A stretch of 64,000 bases of DNA, taken from Trichocoleus sp. FACHB-40. Lineage in GTDB: Bacteria > Cyanobacteriota > Cyanobacteriia > Cyanobacteriales > FACHB-T130. Under the pieces are notes generated by a model, which saw only the letters and a list, made by a program, of their open reading frames with translations, searched no databases and was not told the DNA's origin. Location: positions 96,892-160,891 of the forward strand of contig NZ_JACJPF010000024.1 of NCBI RefSeq assembly GCF_014695915.1, written 5' to 3'. Shown here piece by piece: positions 53,869-63,980 of the stretch (positions are counted from its first letter, which is position 1; every line of letters begins with the position of its first letter). The position numbers were made by a program, and so were the translations under genes.

Positions 53869-55245
53869 TTATACGCTACTAGAAGTTAATTGGGGCGTTG
53901 GAGAATGGCGACCTTCGCCCGTGACCATCATCCGCACACTGCCACCGGGAGCTGAAACTAAACCACGGCGTACAGGTTTCACCTCACGATGATCTGCCAG
54001 TGCCAGATCAAAGCGTGAAAGCATCTCGGCGAGTACCACTTTCATTTCAAACTGGGCAAAGGCTAAACCAATACAGCGCCGACTGCCTCCGCCAAAGGGC
54101 AGATATTCATAAGGTGAAAATTGACGTTCCAGAAAGCGTTCTGGCTTAAACTGCTCTGGTTCCGGGTATAAATCCTCGCGGCGGTGCGTCAGATAAATAG
54201 AACCGACTATCACTGTACCCGGATCGAGTTCGTAACCCATAAGAGTTCGCGCTGCTTTCACCACCCGTGGGAAGAGCAGCATCCCAACCGGGTAAATTCG
54301 CAGATCACAGCAGACAGCGTTGAGATAGGGCAGTTTAAAAATAGCGCTGGGGTCTGGGTCATCACCAAGGCTATCGATTTCCTGTAGTAGCTTCTGGCGG
54401 ACGGATGGCAGCTTGTGAATCCAGTACAACGCCCAAGCCAAGGCAGTTGCTGTAGTTTCGTGACCTACCACTAACAAGGTCATCAATTCATCGCGTAACT
54501 CCACATCCGTCATCGCCTCCCCCGCTTCGTCACGAGCAGACATTAGCAAGGTGAGAATATCTGTGCGAGATGGGTCAGGGTGCGCTCGATGTTCCTGAAT
54601 CTGATCGTAGATGAGTTTGTCAACTTGCTGTCTGCGGCGCACAAACTTTCCCCACGGACTCCAGGCACCTAAATCCTTTTGCAGAGCCGTAAAATAAAGA
54701 AAAGCGACACTAAGGGGAGAACTCATGTCATCTAGCATGGCGCTAAGGAGTTGCTCTAGCTGACGGGAGCGTGATCCTTCATTTATACCAAACACTGCCT
54801 TCAAAATCACCCGCATAGCGATCGCTTGCGTGGATGAACGGACGCAGAACAGTTGACCAATTTTCCACTGGTTAATTACTTGCTTTGTGACATTGCCCAT
54901 CACCTGTCCGTAGGTTCGCATCGGTTCCCCATGAAAGGGAGGCATTAACAGCTGGCGCTAACGCTGGTGGCGCGTACCACTTACCGTAATCACGGAACGA
55001 TCTCCTAGAAAAGGCTGGAGAAGCTGGTTAGTCTCACCTGGGGCTTCAAAATGCTTTGAATCTGTCAAAATCTCTTGAAGCGCTTGGGGATTGCTTGTGA
55101 ACACCCCTGGGGAAAATTTCGCGCCTAATGGCAAGGTGAAAATATCCCCGTAACGTGCGGCGCAAGCATCCATAAATGTCATCGGGCTTGCCAGCCACTG
55201 GAGCATCGGTAGTATTTTTGGAGTCGTCGGACTAGGAGGCATCAT
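53869..55245 (-). pseudogene. Cytochrome P450 interrupted by one in-frame TAG
   Basis: The N-terminal part (ATG at 55245; PKILPMLQWLASPMTFMDAC) ends at a TAG (54958-54960) after GTRHQR, and the same frame goes on with RQLLMPPFHGEPMRTYGQVM. Family members read HQRQRQLLMPPFHGE here, so a CAG-to-TAG change explains the stop. The rest keeps the I-helix (LLVVGHETTATALAW) and the heme loop FGGGSRRCIG with the Cys ligand. The K-helix ExxR is damaged: NAVCCDLRIYP lacks the Glu, consistent with a 3-nt loss. Two independent lesions argue for a pseudogene rather than a sequencing error. It resembles bacterial CYP110-type P450s. Confidence 0.85.
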
Positions 55246-55355
55246 AATAGTTTGTAAAAATACTAAGTTGGCATAAGTACAACGGTATACACAACCTGGA
55301 TAACAAATAATCACACAGGATGATTTAGAGCGGGGAGACTTCGCAGTAAGCTCAG

Positions 55356-56663
55356 ATGTTTGTTGCCAATCGTGCGATCGCTAACTGTATGCTCCAAGCG
55401 CTCTTCCCTCCTGTAGATATATATATTCTTGACCTGCTGGTTATTGGTCTACTCCTGCTTATGGTGACGTTGGGTTCGGGCTGGATTGCCCGTTTACCTC
55501 TCTCTTATGCCATCATTTACCTGATTGTAGGTATTTTGTTGGGGCCATACGGGACTAAGTTGGTTCAGATCCGACCAGATGCCGAGTTTCTGGAACGACT
55601 GGCGGAATTTGTGGTGATTGTCTCAGTATTTAGCTGCGGGCTGAAGATGAATCGTCCGCTGAATTTGTGGTCTTGGAATATCACGGCGCGGCTAATTGGT
55701 TTGCTGATGCCGATTTCAATTTTTGCGATCGCTGCGGTCGGTCATTGGCTGTTAGGAATGGCCTGGGGGCCCGCTATTTTATTGGGAGGAATTCTCGCCC
55801 CCACCGATCCAGTATTAGCCTCAGAAGTCCAGATGGAAAATATGGACGATCGGGATGAGTTGCGCTTTGGTTTGACTTCTGAAGGTGGGTTGAATGATGC
55901 CTTAGCTTTTCCCTTTGTTTATTTCGGCATTCACTCCTTAAAAGATAACAACTGGGAAAACTGGTTTAAAGAGTGGGTAGTTGTTGATTTACTTTGGGCG
56001 ATCGCCGCCGCCATCGTGATGGGAATTGTTGTAGCAAAAAGCGTTGGCTGGATTGACAAGCGACTGCAAAAATTCCGCCCTGTCGATAACTTGATGGAAG
56101 ATTTCGTGGCGCTGAGTACAATTTTGCTGACCTATTCCTTCACAGAAGTTGTTAACGGTTATGGCTTTCTCGCGGTTTTTGTTGCTGGAGTGGTGGTTCA
56201 GCGCACTTACGAAGATTCAGAAAAGCAAAAATCTCGATTTGAATTTACCGAGCAAATTGAAAAACTGCTGGAGGTAGCAACAATTTTGATATTGGGGACA
56301 ATACTAAGATATGCACCGATGCGCGAGTACGCGGGTCAAGGAATCTTAGTAGCACTATTGTTATTATTTGCAATTCGTCCTTTGGGAATTTGGATTAGCC
56401 TGCTCGGTCGTAACTTTGGCCCTGCAACCAGCTCGCTATTTGGGTGGTTTGGCATTCGCGGTGTCGGCTCTTTGTATTATCTTTCCTATGCCTTTGGCGA
56501 AGGATTAAAAGACAAATTGGGCGAACAAATCGCCTGGATTACTTACATTGTTATCGTGATTTCTGTACTTCTACATGGGATTAGCGCAACTCCTTTGATG
56601 AACTGGTATGAGCGGAAAATCAAGAAAGTAGAGAATAATGAGGAGGTAGAAGCTAACAGTTAA
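55356..56663 (+). CDS. Cation:proton antiporter (CPA1/NhaP type)
   Basis: This 435-residue membrane protein has about 12 transmembrane helices. Motifs include YLIVGILLGPYG, GILAPTDPVLASEVQ and LTSEGGLNDALAFPFVYFG, the last with the Asn-Asp pair typical of electroneutral Na+(K+)/H+ exchangers, and a C-terminal WFGIRGVGSLYYLSYAFGEG. It should exchange Na+ or K+ for protons across the cytoplasmic or thylakoid membrane. It has no RCK/TrkA_C tail. The ATG at 55356 is used, with Met12 a possible alternative. It is divergent from the P450. Confidence 0.9.
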   Translation: MFVANRAIANCMLQALFPPVDIYILDLLVIGLLLLMVTLGSGWIARLPLSYAIIYLIVGILLGPYGTKLVQIRPDAEFLERLAEFVVIVSVFSCGLKMNRPLNLWSWNITARLIGLLMPISIFAIAAVGHWLLGMAWGPAILLGGILAPTDPVLASEVQMENMDDRDELRFGLTSEGGLNDALAFPFVYFGIHSLKDNNWENWFKEWVVVDLLWAIAAAIVMGIVVAKSVGWIDKRLQKFRPVDNLMEDFVALSTILLTYSFTEVVNGYGFLAVFVAGVVVQRTYEDSEKQKSRFEFTEQIEKLLEVATILILGTILRYAPMREYAGQGILVALLLLFAIRPLGIWISLLGRNFGPATSSLFGWFGIRGVGSLYYLSYAFGEGLKDKLGEQIAWITYIVIVISVLLHGISATPLMNWYERKIKKVENNEEVEANS

Positions 56664-56668
56664 AGCTT

Positions 56669-58393
56669 TTAAATACCGTGACTTTTGCCAATTACCCAAT
56701 GACGGCGGAAGAAACGAGCGAGGGCTGATTCATTTAGTGATAAATAAATTGGTCGCCCGTGGGGACAGGTGCGAGGATGGCGTGTTTGCTGCCATTGTTC
56801 TAACAGGGTTTGCATCTCAAGCAAGCTGAGAGTTGTACCGTTGCGGATAGCACTACGGCAGGCAATGCTCACTTGTGCAGCTTCCAAATCCCCTCCCAGA
56901 CTGAGTTCCAAGAGAGCATCTGCACAATCTGAGCGCGATCGCAAGGGTGCGGGTGCGGTGCGTACCGCCCAAAGTTGTTCGCCAAAAGGTTCTACATCTA
57001 AACCGATGCGTTCAAGTTGATCGATCTGAGCGGGTGAAAGTTGATTTAAAATCGCTGGTAGTTCTAGGGGTACGAGTTGCCAAGTTTGGCACAATTGCTC
57101 GTATAAAACCCGTTCGTGGGCGATGTGCTGCTCTACCAACCACACCCCAGCCGGATGCTCTGCCACAATATAGGTGTTGTGAATTTGGGCAACGGCTTTT
57201 AGTGGCAATAACCCTATTTCACTAGCTTGGGTTGGTGTCGGTTGAATGGAACGGCTTGCATTGTAGCTACTATGCGCTTCCGACGCTTTGAGCAATTTTC
57301 CCACCCGTTGCGTGAGAGTTTTTTCAGGAATTGTCTCGACGTTGAGGCGTAAGGCTTGCTCAATTATCAATTTCACCTGATCTTGCCAGTAAGAAAGCTG
57401 GTGTAAATAAATTTCTGACTTGGCGGGGTGACGGTTCCAGTCAATTTGACTGGCACAAATCTGGAGATGGAGAAAACAAATCGGGTAGCGATCGCGTGGC
57501 ACAATTCGCACCAACGCCCCCAATATAGTTTGCTCTAGTTCCTGGGATTTCACCAAGCGTCCATTCATCCCCACCCGCACCCAGTCTGGACGACGGCGAT
57601 GGCATCTGTCTGGCAATCCTAGCACCAAGTCAATTTTAGATTGGGGATTGGGGATTGGGGATTGGGGATTGGTTTTCTCCCCCTCCGCACTACTTTCTGG
57701 GTGACTAGGAACTTCAACCGAGAGTTGCTGTAAGTCGTTCAAACGCACTTCTCGGAGAATTTGGGGCAGAATATGTTTTGCGCTGGTTCCTGGGCTGAGA
57801 GTGAACCAAGGGCGATCGCTTTGTTGTATTTGCCAGGTGACGTAGGGATGACAAATGGCGATTTGTTGAATTGTAGCTTGTACTATTCTTAGCTGTTGTG
57901 TTTGTGTTGGCATTGCCTGACGACGCGCCAACCAGTTGCCAAACAGATTTGCTACGGTGACAACTGTACCGGGAGCGATCGCAACTGTCTCCACCTGCAC
58001 CGCTTCCCCCTGCGAGTTATAAACCACTCGCCAACCTTCAGTGCTTCCCGCACAACGGCTGTAAATCTCCAATTCTGCCAAAGCTGCCAAACTGTGCAAC
58101 GCTTCCCCGCGAAACCCCAGACTGGTAATCTTCCAGAGGTCTTCGCAGTCGCGGATTTTACTGGTACTATGGGCAGCTGCCGCTTGTTTCAAGTCTACCA
58201 AGTTCATGCCGCAGCCATTGTCTGCCACCCGTACTCGCCACTGTTCCGGTGACAGGGAAACACTGATGCGCGTTGCACCAGCATCTAAAGAATTTTCCAC
58301 CAGTTCCCGCACTACAGCCGCCAGAGAGTCAATTACCTCTCCAGCTGCTATCAAATGGACTACTTCTGTGGGTAAAGGTTGAATAACAGACAC
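56669..58393 (-). CDS. mutL: DNA mismatch repair protein MutL
   Basis: This 574-residue protein starts here at the GTG at 58393 (VSVIQPLPTEVVHLIAAGEV); a TTG at 58438 is possible. The N-terminal GHKL ATPase has ELVENSLDAGAT, VADNGCGM and GFRGEALHSL. The C-terminal dimerisation domain has VEQHIAHERVLYE where many endonuclease MutLs have DQHAxxER, and the CPHGRPIY motif is retained. The linker contains NPQSPIPNPQSK, encoded by a GATTGGG heptamer repeat (57639-57673). It is convergent with the antiporter gene, with only 5 bp between stop codons. Confidence 0.94.
   Translation of the reverse strand: MSVIQPLPTEVVHLIAAGEVIDSLAAVVRELVENSLDAGATRISVSLSPEQWRVRVADNGCGMNLVDLKQAAAAHSTSKIRDCEDLWKITSLGFRGEALHSLAALAELEIYSRCAGSTEGWRVVYNSQGEAVQVETVAIAPGTVVTVANLFGNWLARRQAMPTQTQQLRIVQATIQQIAICHPYVTWQIQQSDRPWFTLSPGTSAKHILPQILREVRLNDLQQLSVEVPSHPESSAEGEKTNPQSPIPNPQSKIDLVLGLPDRCHRRRPDWVRVGMNGRLVKSQELEQTILGALVRIVPRDRYPICFLHLQICASQIDWNRHPAKSEIYLHQLSYWQDQVKLIIEQALRLNVETIPEKTLTQRVGKLLKASEAHSSYNASRSIQPTPTQASEIGLLPLKAVAQIHNTYIVAEHPAGVWLVEQHIAHERVLYEQLCQTWQLVPLELPAILNQLSPAQIDQLERIGLDVEPFGEQLWAVRTAPAPLRSRSDCADALLELSLGGDLEAAQVSIACRSAIRNGTTLSLLEMQTLLEQWQQTRHPRTCPHGRPIYLSLNESALARFFRRHWVIGKSHGI
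57639..57673. repeat. Heptameric STRR (GATTGGG x5) inside mutL
   Basis: Five tandem copies of GATTGGG (the last ending GATTGGT) lie within the mutL coding frame and encode part of the interdomain linker. Heptameric short tandem repeats of this type are well known in filamentous cyanobacteria, mostly between genes. A relative occurs in the methyltransferase gene near 60205-60235. Confidence 0.8.
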
Positions 58394-58549
58394 CGGACAA
58401 CTTGGGAATGCGCCATGACGTAAGTAGTTAGCACCCAATACAGCATAGCGCGATGTCTAGCGAGTTATTAGAATCATTTCGCGCAGCTTAGAGAAATTTA
58501 GATTTTTTCCTGCCTTTTGTCGTCTTCTCTACTCAGGCAAGACCGATCC

Positions 58550-58758
58550 GTTTAAAAATAGAATTAGCCTCCAGTCTGGATAATCTAGCAAATCTCTACC
58601 TTTCTCAACGAGACTACACCCAAGGGAAACCGCTGTATCTGCAAGTTTAAGAACTGAGCGATCCCATCCTTGGAACACATTATCCCCAAACTGTTACAAT
58701 TCGTAAAAATATAGACCAAATGCGTCAGGCAAGATTAACAAAACTAAAGATTTGGTAG
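58550..58758 (+). pseudogene. TPR (kinesin-light-chain-like) protein remnant
   Basis: The plus strand reads LASSLDNLANLYLSQRDYTQ, then GKPLYLQV, a stop codon, then ELSDPILGTHYPQTVTIRKNIDQMRQ. This is the characteristic TPR_12 repeat pattern (LANLYxxQGxYxxAExLYxxALxIxxxxLGxxHPxTxxxxxNL) near a protein end. A stop interrupts it and no upstream repeats remain. It sits in the 450-bp spacer between mutL and the rhodanese-like gene, which otherwise shows nothing clear. Confidence 0.7.
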
Positions 58759-58890
58759 GTTACAACAACGGAGAAATTAATAGCCAACTCTGTCTAAAGA
58801 AAGATTATTTTAACCTTCTTTCTGGAGAAGGATAAATAAAAAGTTAACTTCCTATTACATTTCTATTGATGTCATTGGTTAAATTTTCTC

Positions 58891-59439
58891 ATGGACAATA
58901 TTCAAAATAAAATTGAAGATGCTTCAAAAAAAGTTGCAGATAGTGTGGAAAGTGCTTCCAACAAGGTTGAAGAAACCCTTTTAAAAGCAAAAGATGCCAT
59001 ACCAGATATTACGCCCACCCCACCGGGACTGAAACCCCAATCGAGCGTAAGCGACCTGAAAGCCCGTTTGGAATGGGGCGAACCTGCTCTAACAATTTTA
59101 GATGTGCGCGATCGCGATACTTTTAACAACGGTCACATCATGGGAGCCATGCCTATGCCCCTAGAGGAATTGGTAGACCGCGCCAAAACAAGTCTTCAGC
59201 CCACTCGCGATATTTATGTCTATGGCGAATCTGACGAGCAAACCGCTCAAGCAGCTTCCCAAATGCGCTCTGCTGGGTTCCAGTGCGTGTCTGAACTCAA
59301 AGGCGGTTTTCCTGGATGGAAAGCAGTCGGCGGCCCTACAGAAGGCGTTGCTGAAGCTACAAATCCTCCAGGGCCAGAAGGATACAATGTTCTATCTGAA
59401 GTAAAAAATGAGGCAAATAAGCCGAAAGCAAATATGTAA
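58891..59439 (+). CDS. Rhodanese-like domain protein lacking the catalytic Cys
   Basis: This 182-residue protein has an amphipathic Lys/Glu-rich N-terminal helix (residues 1-40; KIEDASKKVADSVESASNKV) that could bind membranes or form a coiled coil. A rhodanese domain (about 52-150) follows: LTILDVRDRDTFNNGHIMGA and GFPGWKAVGG. At the active-site loop, DIYVYGESDEQTAQAA has Gly/Glu where the catalytic Cys should be, so sulfur transfer is unlikely. A Pro/Asn-rich tail ends the protein. I infer a binding or scaffolding role. Confidence 0.85.
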   Translation: MDNIQNKIEDASKKVADSVESASNKVEETLLKAKDAIPDITPTPPGLKPQSSVSDLKARLEWGEPALTILDVRDRDTFNNGHIMGAMPMPLEELVDRAKTSLQPTRDIYVYGESDEQTAQAASQMRSAGFQCVSELKGGFPGWKAVGGPTEGVAEATNPPGPEGYNVLSEVKNEANKPKANM

Positions 59440-59522
59440 GTTTAGCTGGTTGGATTGATTGGTCTTTGAAAGTTTGTAGCCCAAAGGGTAAGTTAGAGGC
59501 GTTGTTAGAACCTGAAAACGTT

Positions 59523-60794
59523 TCAGCTTTCCAACTTGGCAATTCCCTGACTACCGACTGACCAATACCGAGTAGCTTCCCACGGATTAAACCGGAGTAG
59601 TTTAGTGTTCCCTAATTCTATAGGCTCTTTTGGCTTGGGTGGGATAATGCCCAGCGAGGCAATAACTTGACGACCCACAGCCCTTGCCAACAATGGTGGC
59701 ACGGAGTTCCCAATTTGTCGGAACCCGTGCCATTTTGTTGTGTGGAAGCGAAACCAGTCTGGAAAAGAATGCAATCTCGCCGCTTCACGTACAGAAATAA
59801 CTCTGTGGTAATCCGGATGAATCGGACGGGGAGAGGTGTAGCGACCGCCTCCAGAGCCAGTTCCAGCTCTTAAAGTATGTGAAAGTTTATCCCAATGCAA
59901 GCGTCTAAATCTGCTTACAGATTCCAACTCACCAGGTTGAGTTTTCTGGAAACGCTCAATTGAGGTAGTAGAGTGCTGAGTTCGCAGAGATCCCGTCAAC
60001 AGATTCTCACAATTTAGCCGAGGATAGGCAAAATTATTCAGGTCGGGGGAAGCTTCCATTAGCTGGAGTGCATAGAGGCTGGCTAGGGAGCGCATTTTTT
60101 TTAGCTGTCGCCGTTCCAGCAAGACTTCATCGCTTGTCAGGAGTTCGGGAAAGTCATCCAGGTTGGGCAAGTCTGCGATCGCATCCCTGACTGTGGTAAA
60201 TAGAGATTGGGGATTAGGAATTAGGGGTTTAGGATACTCTAGCTGGCGTTCTCCAGCACGAGAACCCAATAAAATCAAACGTTTCCGATTCTGCGGTACT
60301 CCAAACTCTGCCGTTTTTAACACCTTCACAGGTTGCGTGATGTAGTATCCCGCGGCTTCCAACTCACTATTAATCAAATCCAGATAAATCGCGTGTTCCT
60401 TCTGAGCAATCCCCGGTACATTCTCCATGACAAAATAGCGGGGTTGCAGTTCTACTACTAATCTACAGAACTCAAATACCAAGTCGTTGCGCTCATCTTC
60501 CAGACACCGCTTCCCCATCAAAGAGAAACCTTGGCAAGGTGGCCCCCCGATTACTAAGTCAATCTCCCCACCAGCTTGTATCGCCGCTTCTTTAATTGCC
60601 TTACCTGATAACTTCCTCGCGTCTGCACACAAAACTTTGGTGTGGGGAAAGTTATAAGCATGAGTTGCGGCGTGAATCGGGTCAACCTCAACCGCCACCG
60701 CCACATCAAACCCAGCCTGCTCAATTCCCAGTGAAAATCCCCCCGCACCAGCAAATAAATCGACGGCAACTGGGCGGCGACAGAAATCAAGCAT
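59523..60794 (-). CDS. DNA (cytosine-5-)-methyltransferase, orphan-looking
   Basis: This 423-residue protein starts at the ATG at 60794; the frame opens at a TTG nine codons earlier. C5-methyltransferase motifs are clear: I (AVDLFAGAGGFSLGIEQAG), IV with the catalytic Cys (VIGGPPCQGFSLMGKR), VI (FVMENVPGI), VIII (PQNRKRLILLGSR) and X (GFRQIGNSVPPLLARAVG). The target domain contains LRAGTGSGGGRYTSPR. No restriction endonuclease lies beside it. Cyanobacteria often carry an orphan C5 enzyme for CGATCG, the core of HIP1, and this gene could be that one (inference). A heptamer repeat encodes PLIPNPQSLF. Confidence 0.9.
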   Translation of the reverse strand: MLDFCRRPVAVDLFAGAGGFSLGIEQAGFDVAVAVEVDPIHAATHAYNFPHTKVLCADARKLSGKAIKEAAIQAGGEIDLVIGGPPCQGFSLMGKRCLEDERNDLVFEFCRLVVELQPRYFVMENVPGIAQKEHAIYLDLINSELEAAGYYITQPVKVLKTAEFGVPQNRKRLILLGSRAGERQLEYPKPLIPNPQSLFTTVRDAIADLPNLDDFPELLTSDEVLLERRQLKKMRSLASLYALQLMEASPDLNNFAYPRLNCENLLTGSLRTQHSTTSIERFQKTQPGELESVSRFRRLHWDKLSHTLRAGTGSGGGRYTSPRPIHPDYHRVISVREAARLHSFPDWFRFHTTKWHGFRQIGNSVPPLLARAVGRQVIASLGIIPPKPKEPIELGNTKLLRFNPWEATRYWSVGSQGIAKLES

Positions 60795-60991
60795 ACTATT
60801 CCCCTGAAGGAGTTCTGGCAAAGCCAGGGAATTTGTATTTTACCGCCTGTCTATATATATATTCTGACTTGGGACTTTTTTTGCCGACGAGAGCGAAAAT
60901 TATTTTTTCCAGTCCCTTGACGATGTTGTAGTATTTATGTAGTATAAAAAAGTAGTTTAATTTGAACTGTGCTGCGAGTAGCCGCATAAAA

Positions 60992-61020
60992 GCGACATCA
61001 GCTAATTCGCAGCTTATAAT
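60992..61020 (+). promoter_or_regulatory. Promoter of the Y RNA-like gene
   Basis: A perfect -10 TATAAT (61015-61020) stands 17 bp from GCGACA (60992-60997), which matches TTGACA at four of six bases. The expected start site, about 61026-61028, falls at the first base of the outer stem of the RNA described next. Confidence 0.7.
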
Positions 61021-61025
61021 TTACC

Positions 61026-62724
<1,699 letters not shown>

Positions 62725-62783
62725 GGTGAGAATGTAGCATTGCTTGTCAGTAAACCTGGCGGGCAGTGCCTACCATATAGCTT

Positions 62784-63335
62784 CTATACCTTCATGATGT
62801 ATACATAACCTTCTCGAAACATCTTTTTGTTCGTTCGATTTTCTATGAATCTAATTAGATAGTTTCGTAACTCAGTAACTTCTCTGAGACCGGCAAAGTG
62901 TGTATTAAGTTCACTTGAGAGAAAGTTTTCCCCAGAAATTTTTGATAACGCTGTAGTAACATAAGCTGCAATTTTAGAACACAGGCGCTCAAGCAAAGAT
63001 TTGTCAAGGGCTTTAACTTTACAGATATAAGCTTCAGCTGCCACTTGTCTCAAAGAACCAAAAGGTTTACCTGCTTTCTCTTTAGAAGATGCATTATCGT
63101 CAGATAGATCGGCACTTTTGCTGGCAACCTTGACTGCTTTCGTAGGTCGAGCATTGCTTGGTGTGTCTTTTTCAACTATGGCAACTGGTTCTAGTTCTTT
63201 AATAAAATCCTTGAGCAGCTCAGTGACTTCTGGAACGGATATGATAACAGCGTCATCCTCAAATGCTTCAGGATCGTGGAAGACTTGAGTTCCTTCCCGT
63301 TCCAACTTGGATGCAAAAAGGACATGATAACTCAT
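62784..63335 (-). CDS. Hypothetical protein, third gene of a small operon
   Basis: This 183-residue protein has an N-terminal mixed region, a Lys/Ser/Asp-rich disordered middle (about 65-92) and a C-terminal helical part (KPFGSLRQVAAEAYICKVKA, LLERLCSKIAAYVTTALSKI, ELRNYLIRFIENRTNKKMF). I recognise no family. Its ATG overlaps the stop codon of the previous gene by 4 bp (ATGA), which indicates translational coupling. It converges on rsr. Confidence 0.65.
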   Translation of the reverse strand: MSYHVLFASKLEREGTQVFHDPEAFEDDAVIISVPEVTELLKDFIKELEPVAIVEKDTPSNARPTKAVKVASKSADLSDDNASSKEKAGKPFGSLRQVAAEAYICKVKALDKSLLERLCSKIAAYVTTALSKISGENFLSSELNTHFAGLREVTELRNYLIRFIENRTNKKMFREGYVYIMKV

Positions 63336-63550
63336 GATTCGTAAGGAGTAGTGTCTCTAGCAACTATAGTTATTCTGATGTTTTTAGCTTTATATTCTTC
63401 AACTGCTTGGTAAACAGTTTTGGTTGCACTGAGGCATCGAATAATTAGCTCCTCTCCACCCTTTCGTATATGGGTTCCCACAATTTGATCCAAAATTGGA
63501 CGGGTTATACGACGGTGTTTAATCTCTAAGTTGATGTCGTAGGTAGCCAT
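63332..63550 (-). CDS. Small hypothetical protein, second gene of the operon
   Basis: This 72-residue protein (TYDINLEIKHRRITRPILDQ, then GEELIIRCLSATKTVYQAVE and an ending IRITIVARDTTPYES) has an alternating strand-helix-strand pattern. I recognise no family. It overlaps both neighbours (TAATG upstream, ATGA downstream), so the three proteins are probably made together. Confidence 0.65.
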   Translation of the reverse strand: MATYDINLEIKHRRITRPILDQIVGTHIRKGGEELIIRCLSATKTVYQAVEEYKAKNIRITIVARDTTPYES

Positions 63551-63873
63551 TAGTAATCTCCTTTGATAAGAATATTTCTTATACGTCCAGCTACATTACG
63601 CGCTCCTGCTTCAGTGGGAGCCACAATACGAATCACGCAATCAATTCCTCCATCCCGACCAAAGCGCTGGTCTATTGTTTCAGGACTGAGTGGTATACCA
63701 GAGAGATCCATAAACTCAACTGTTTCATACCTACATAACCTCTTCATCAGTCGCTTCAGTTCTTCATGCTCGAAATGATAACCCTTTTCAGCAGGTGTTA
63801 GCTGAGCGGGTGTTATTTGCTCCACCTGCTTGAAAAAGGTTCTCTGCATCCATCCCACTAAAAGTTGAATCAT
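63550..63873 (-). CDS. Hypothetical protein, first gene of the operon
   Basis: This 107-residue protein starts at the ATG at 63873; a TTG two codons earlier is possible. It has LLVGWMQRTFFKQVEQITPA, KGYHFEHEELKRLMKRLCRY, LSPETIDQRFGRDGGIDCVI and APTEAGARNVAGRIRNILIK. The middle part could be a small alpha/beta domain. I recognise no family. The spacer to the right (63880-63980) divides it from a divergent gene. Confidence 0.65.
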   Translation of the reverse strand: MIQLLVGWMQRTFFKQVEQITPAQLTPAEKGYHFEHEELKRLMKRLCRYETVEFMDLSGIPLSPETIDQRFGRDGGIDCVIRIVAPTEAGARNVAGRIRNILIKGDY

Positions 63874-63980
63874 TTCCAATTACCTTCGGGAGCATCCCGG
63901 TTTTGTAAAACTACTATCAAGAGAGGATAATAGGTAGAGCGTCAACAGAAGTGTGAACTGCATTCGTAGGAGGAGCGGCT

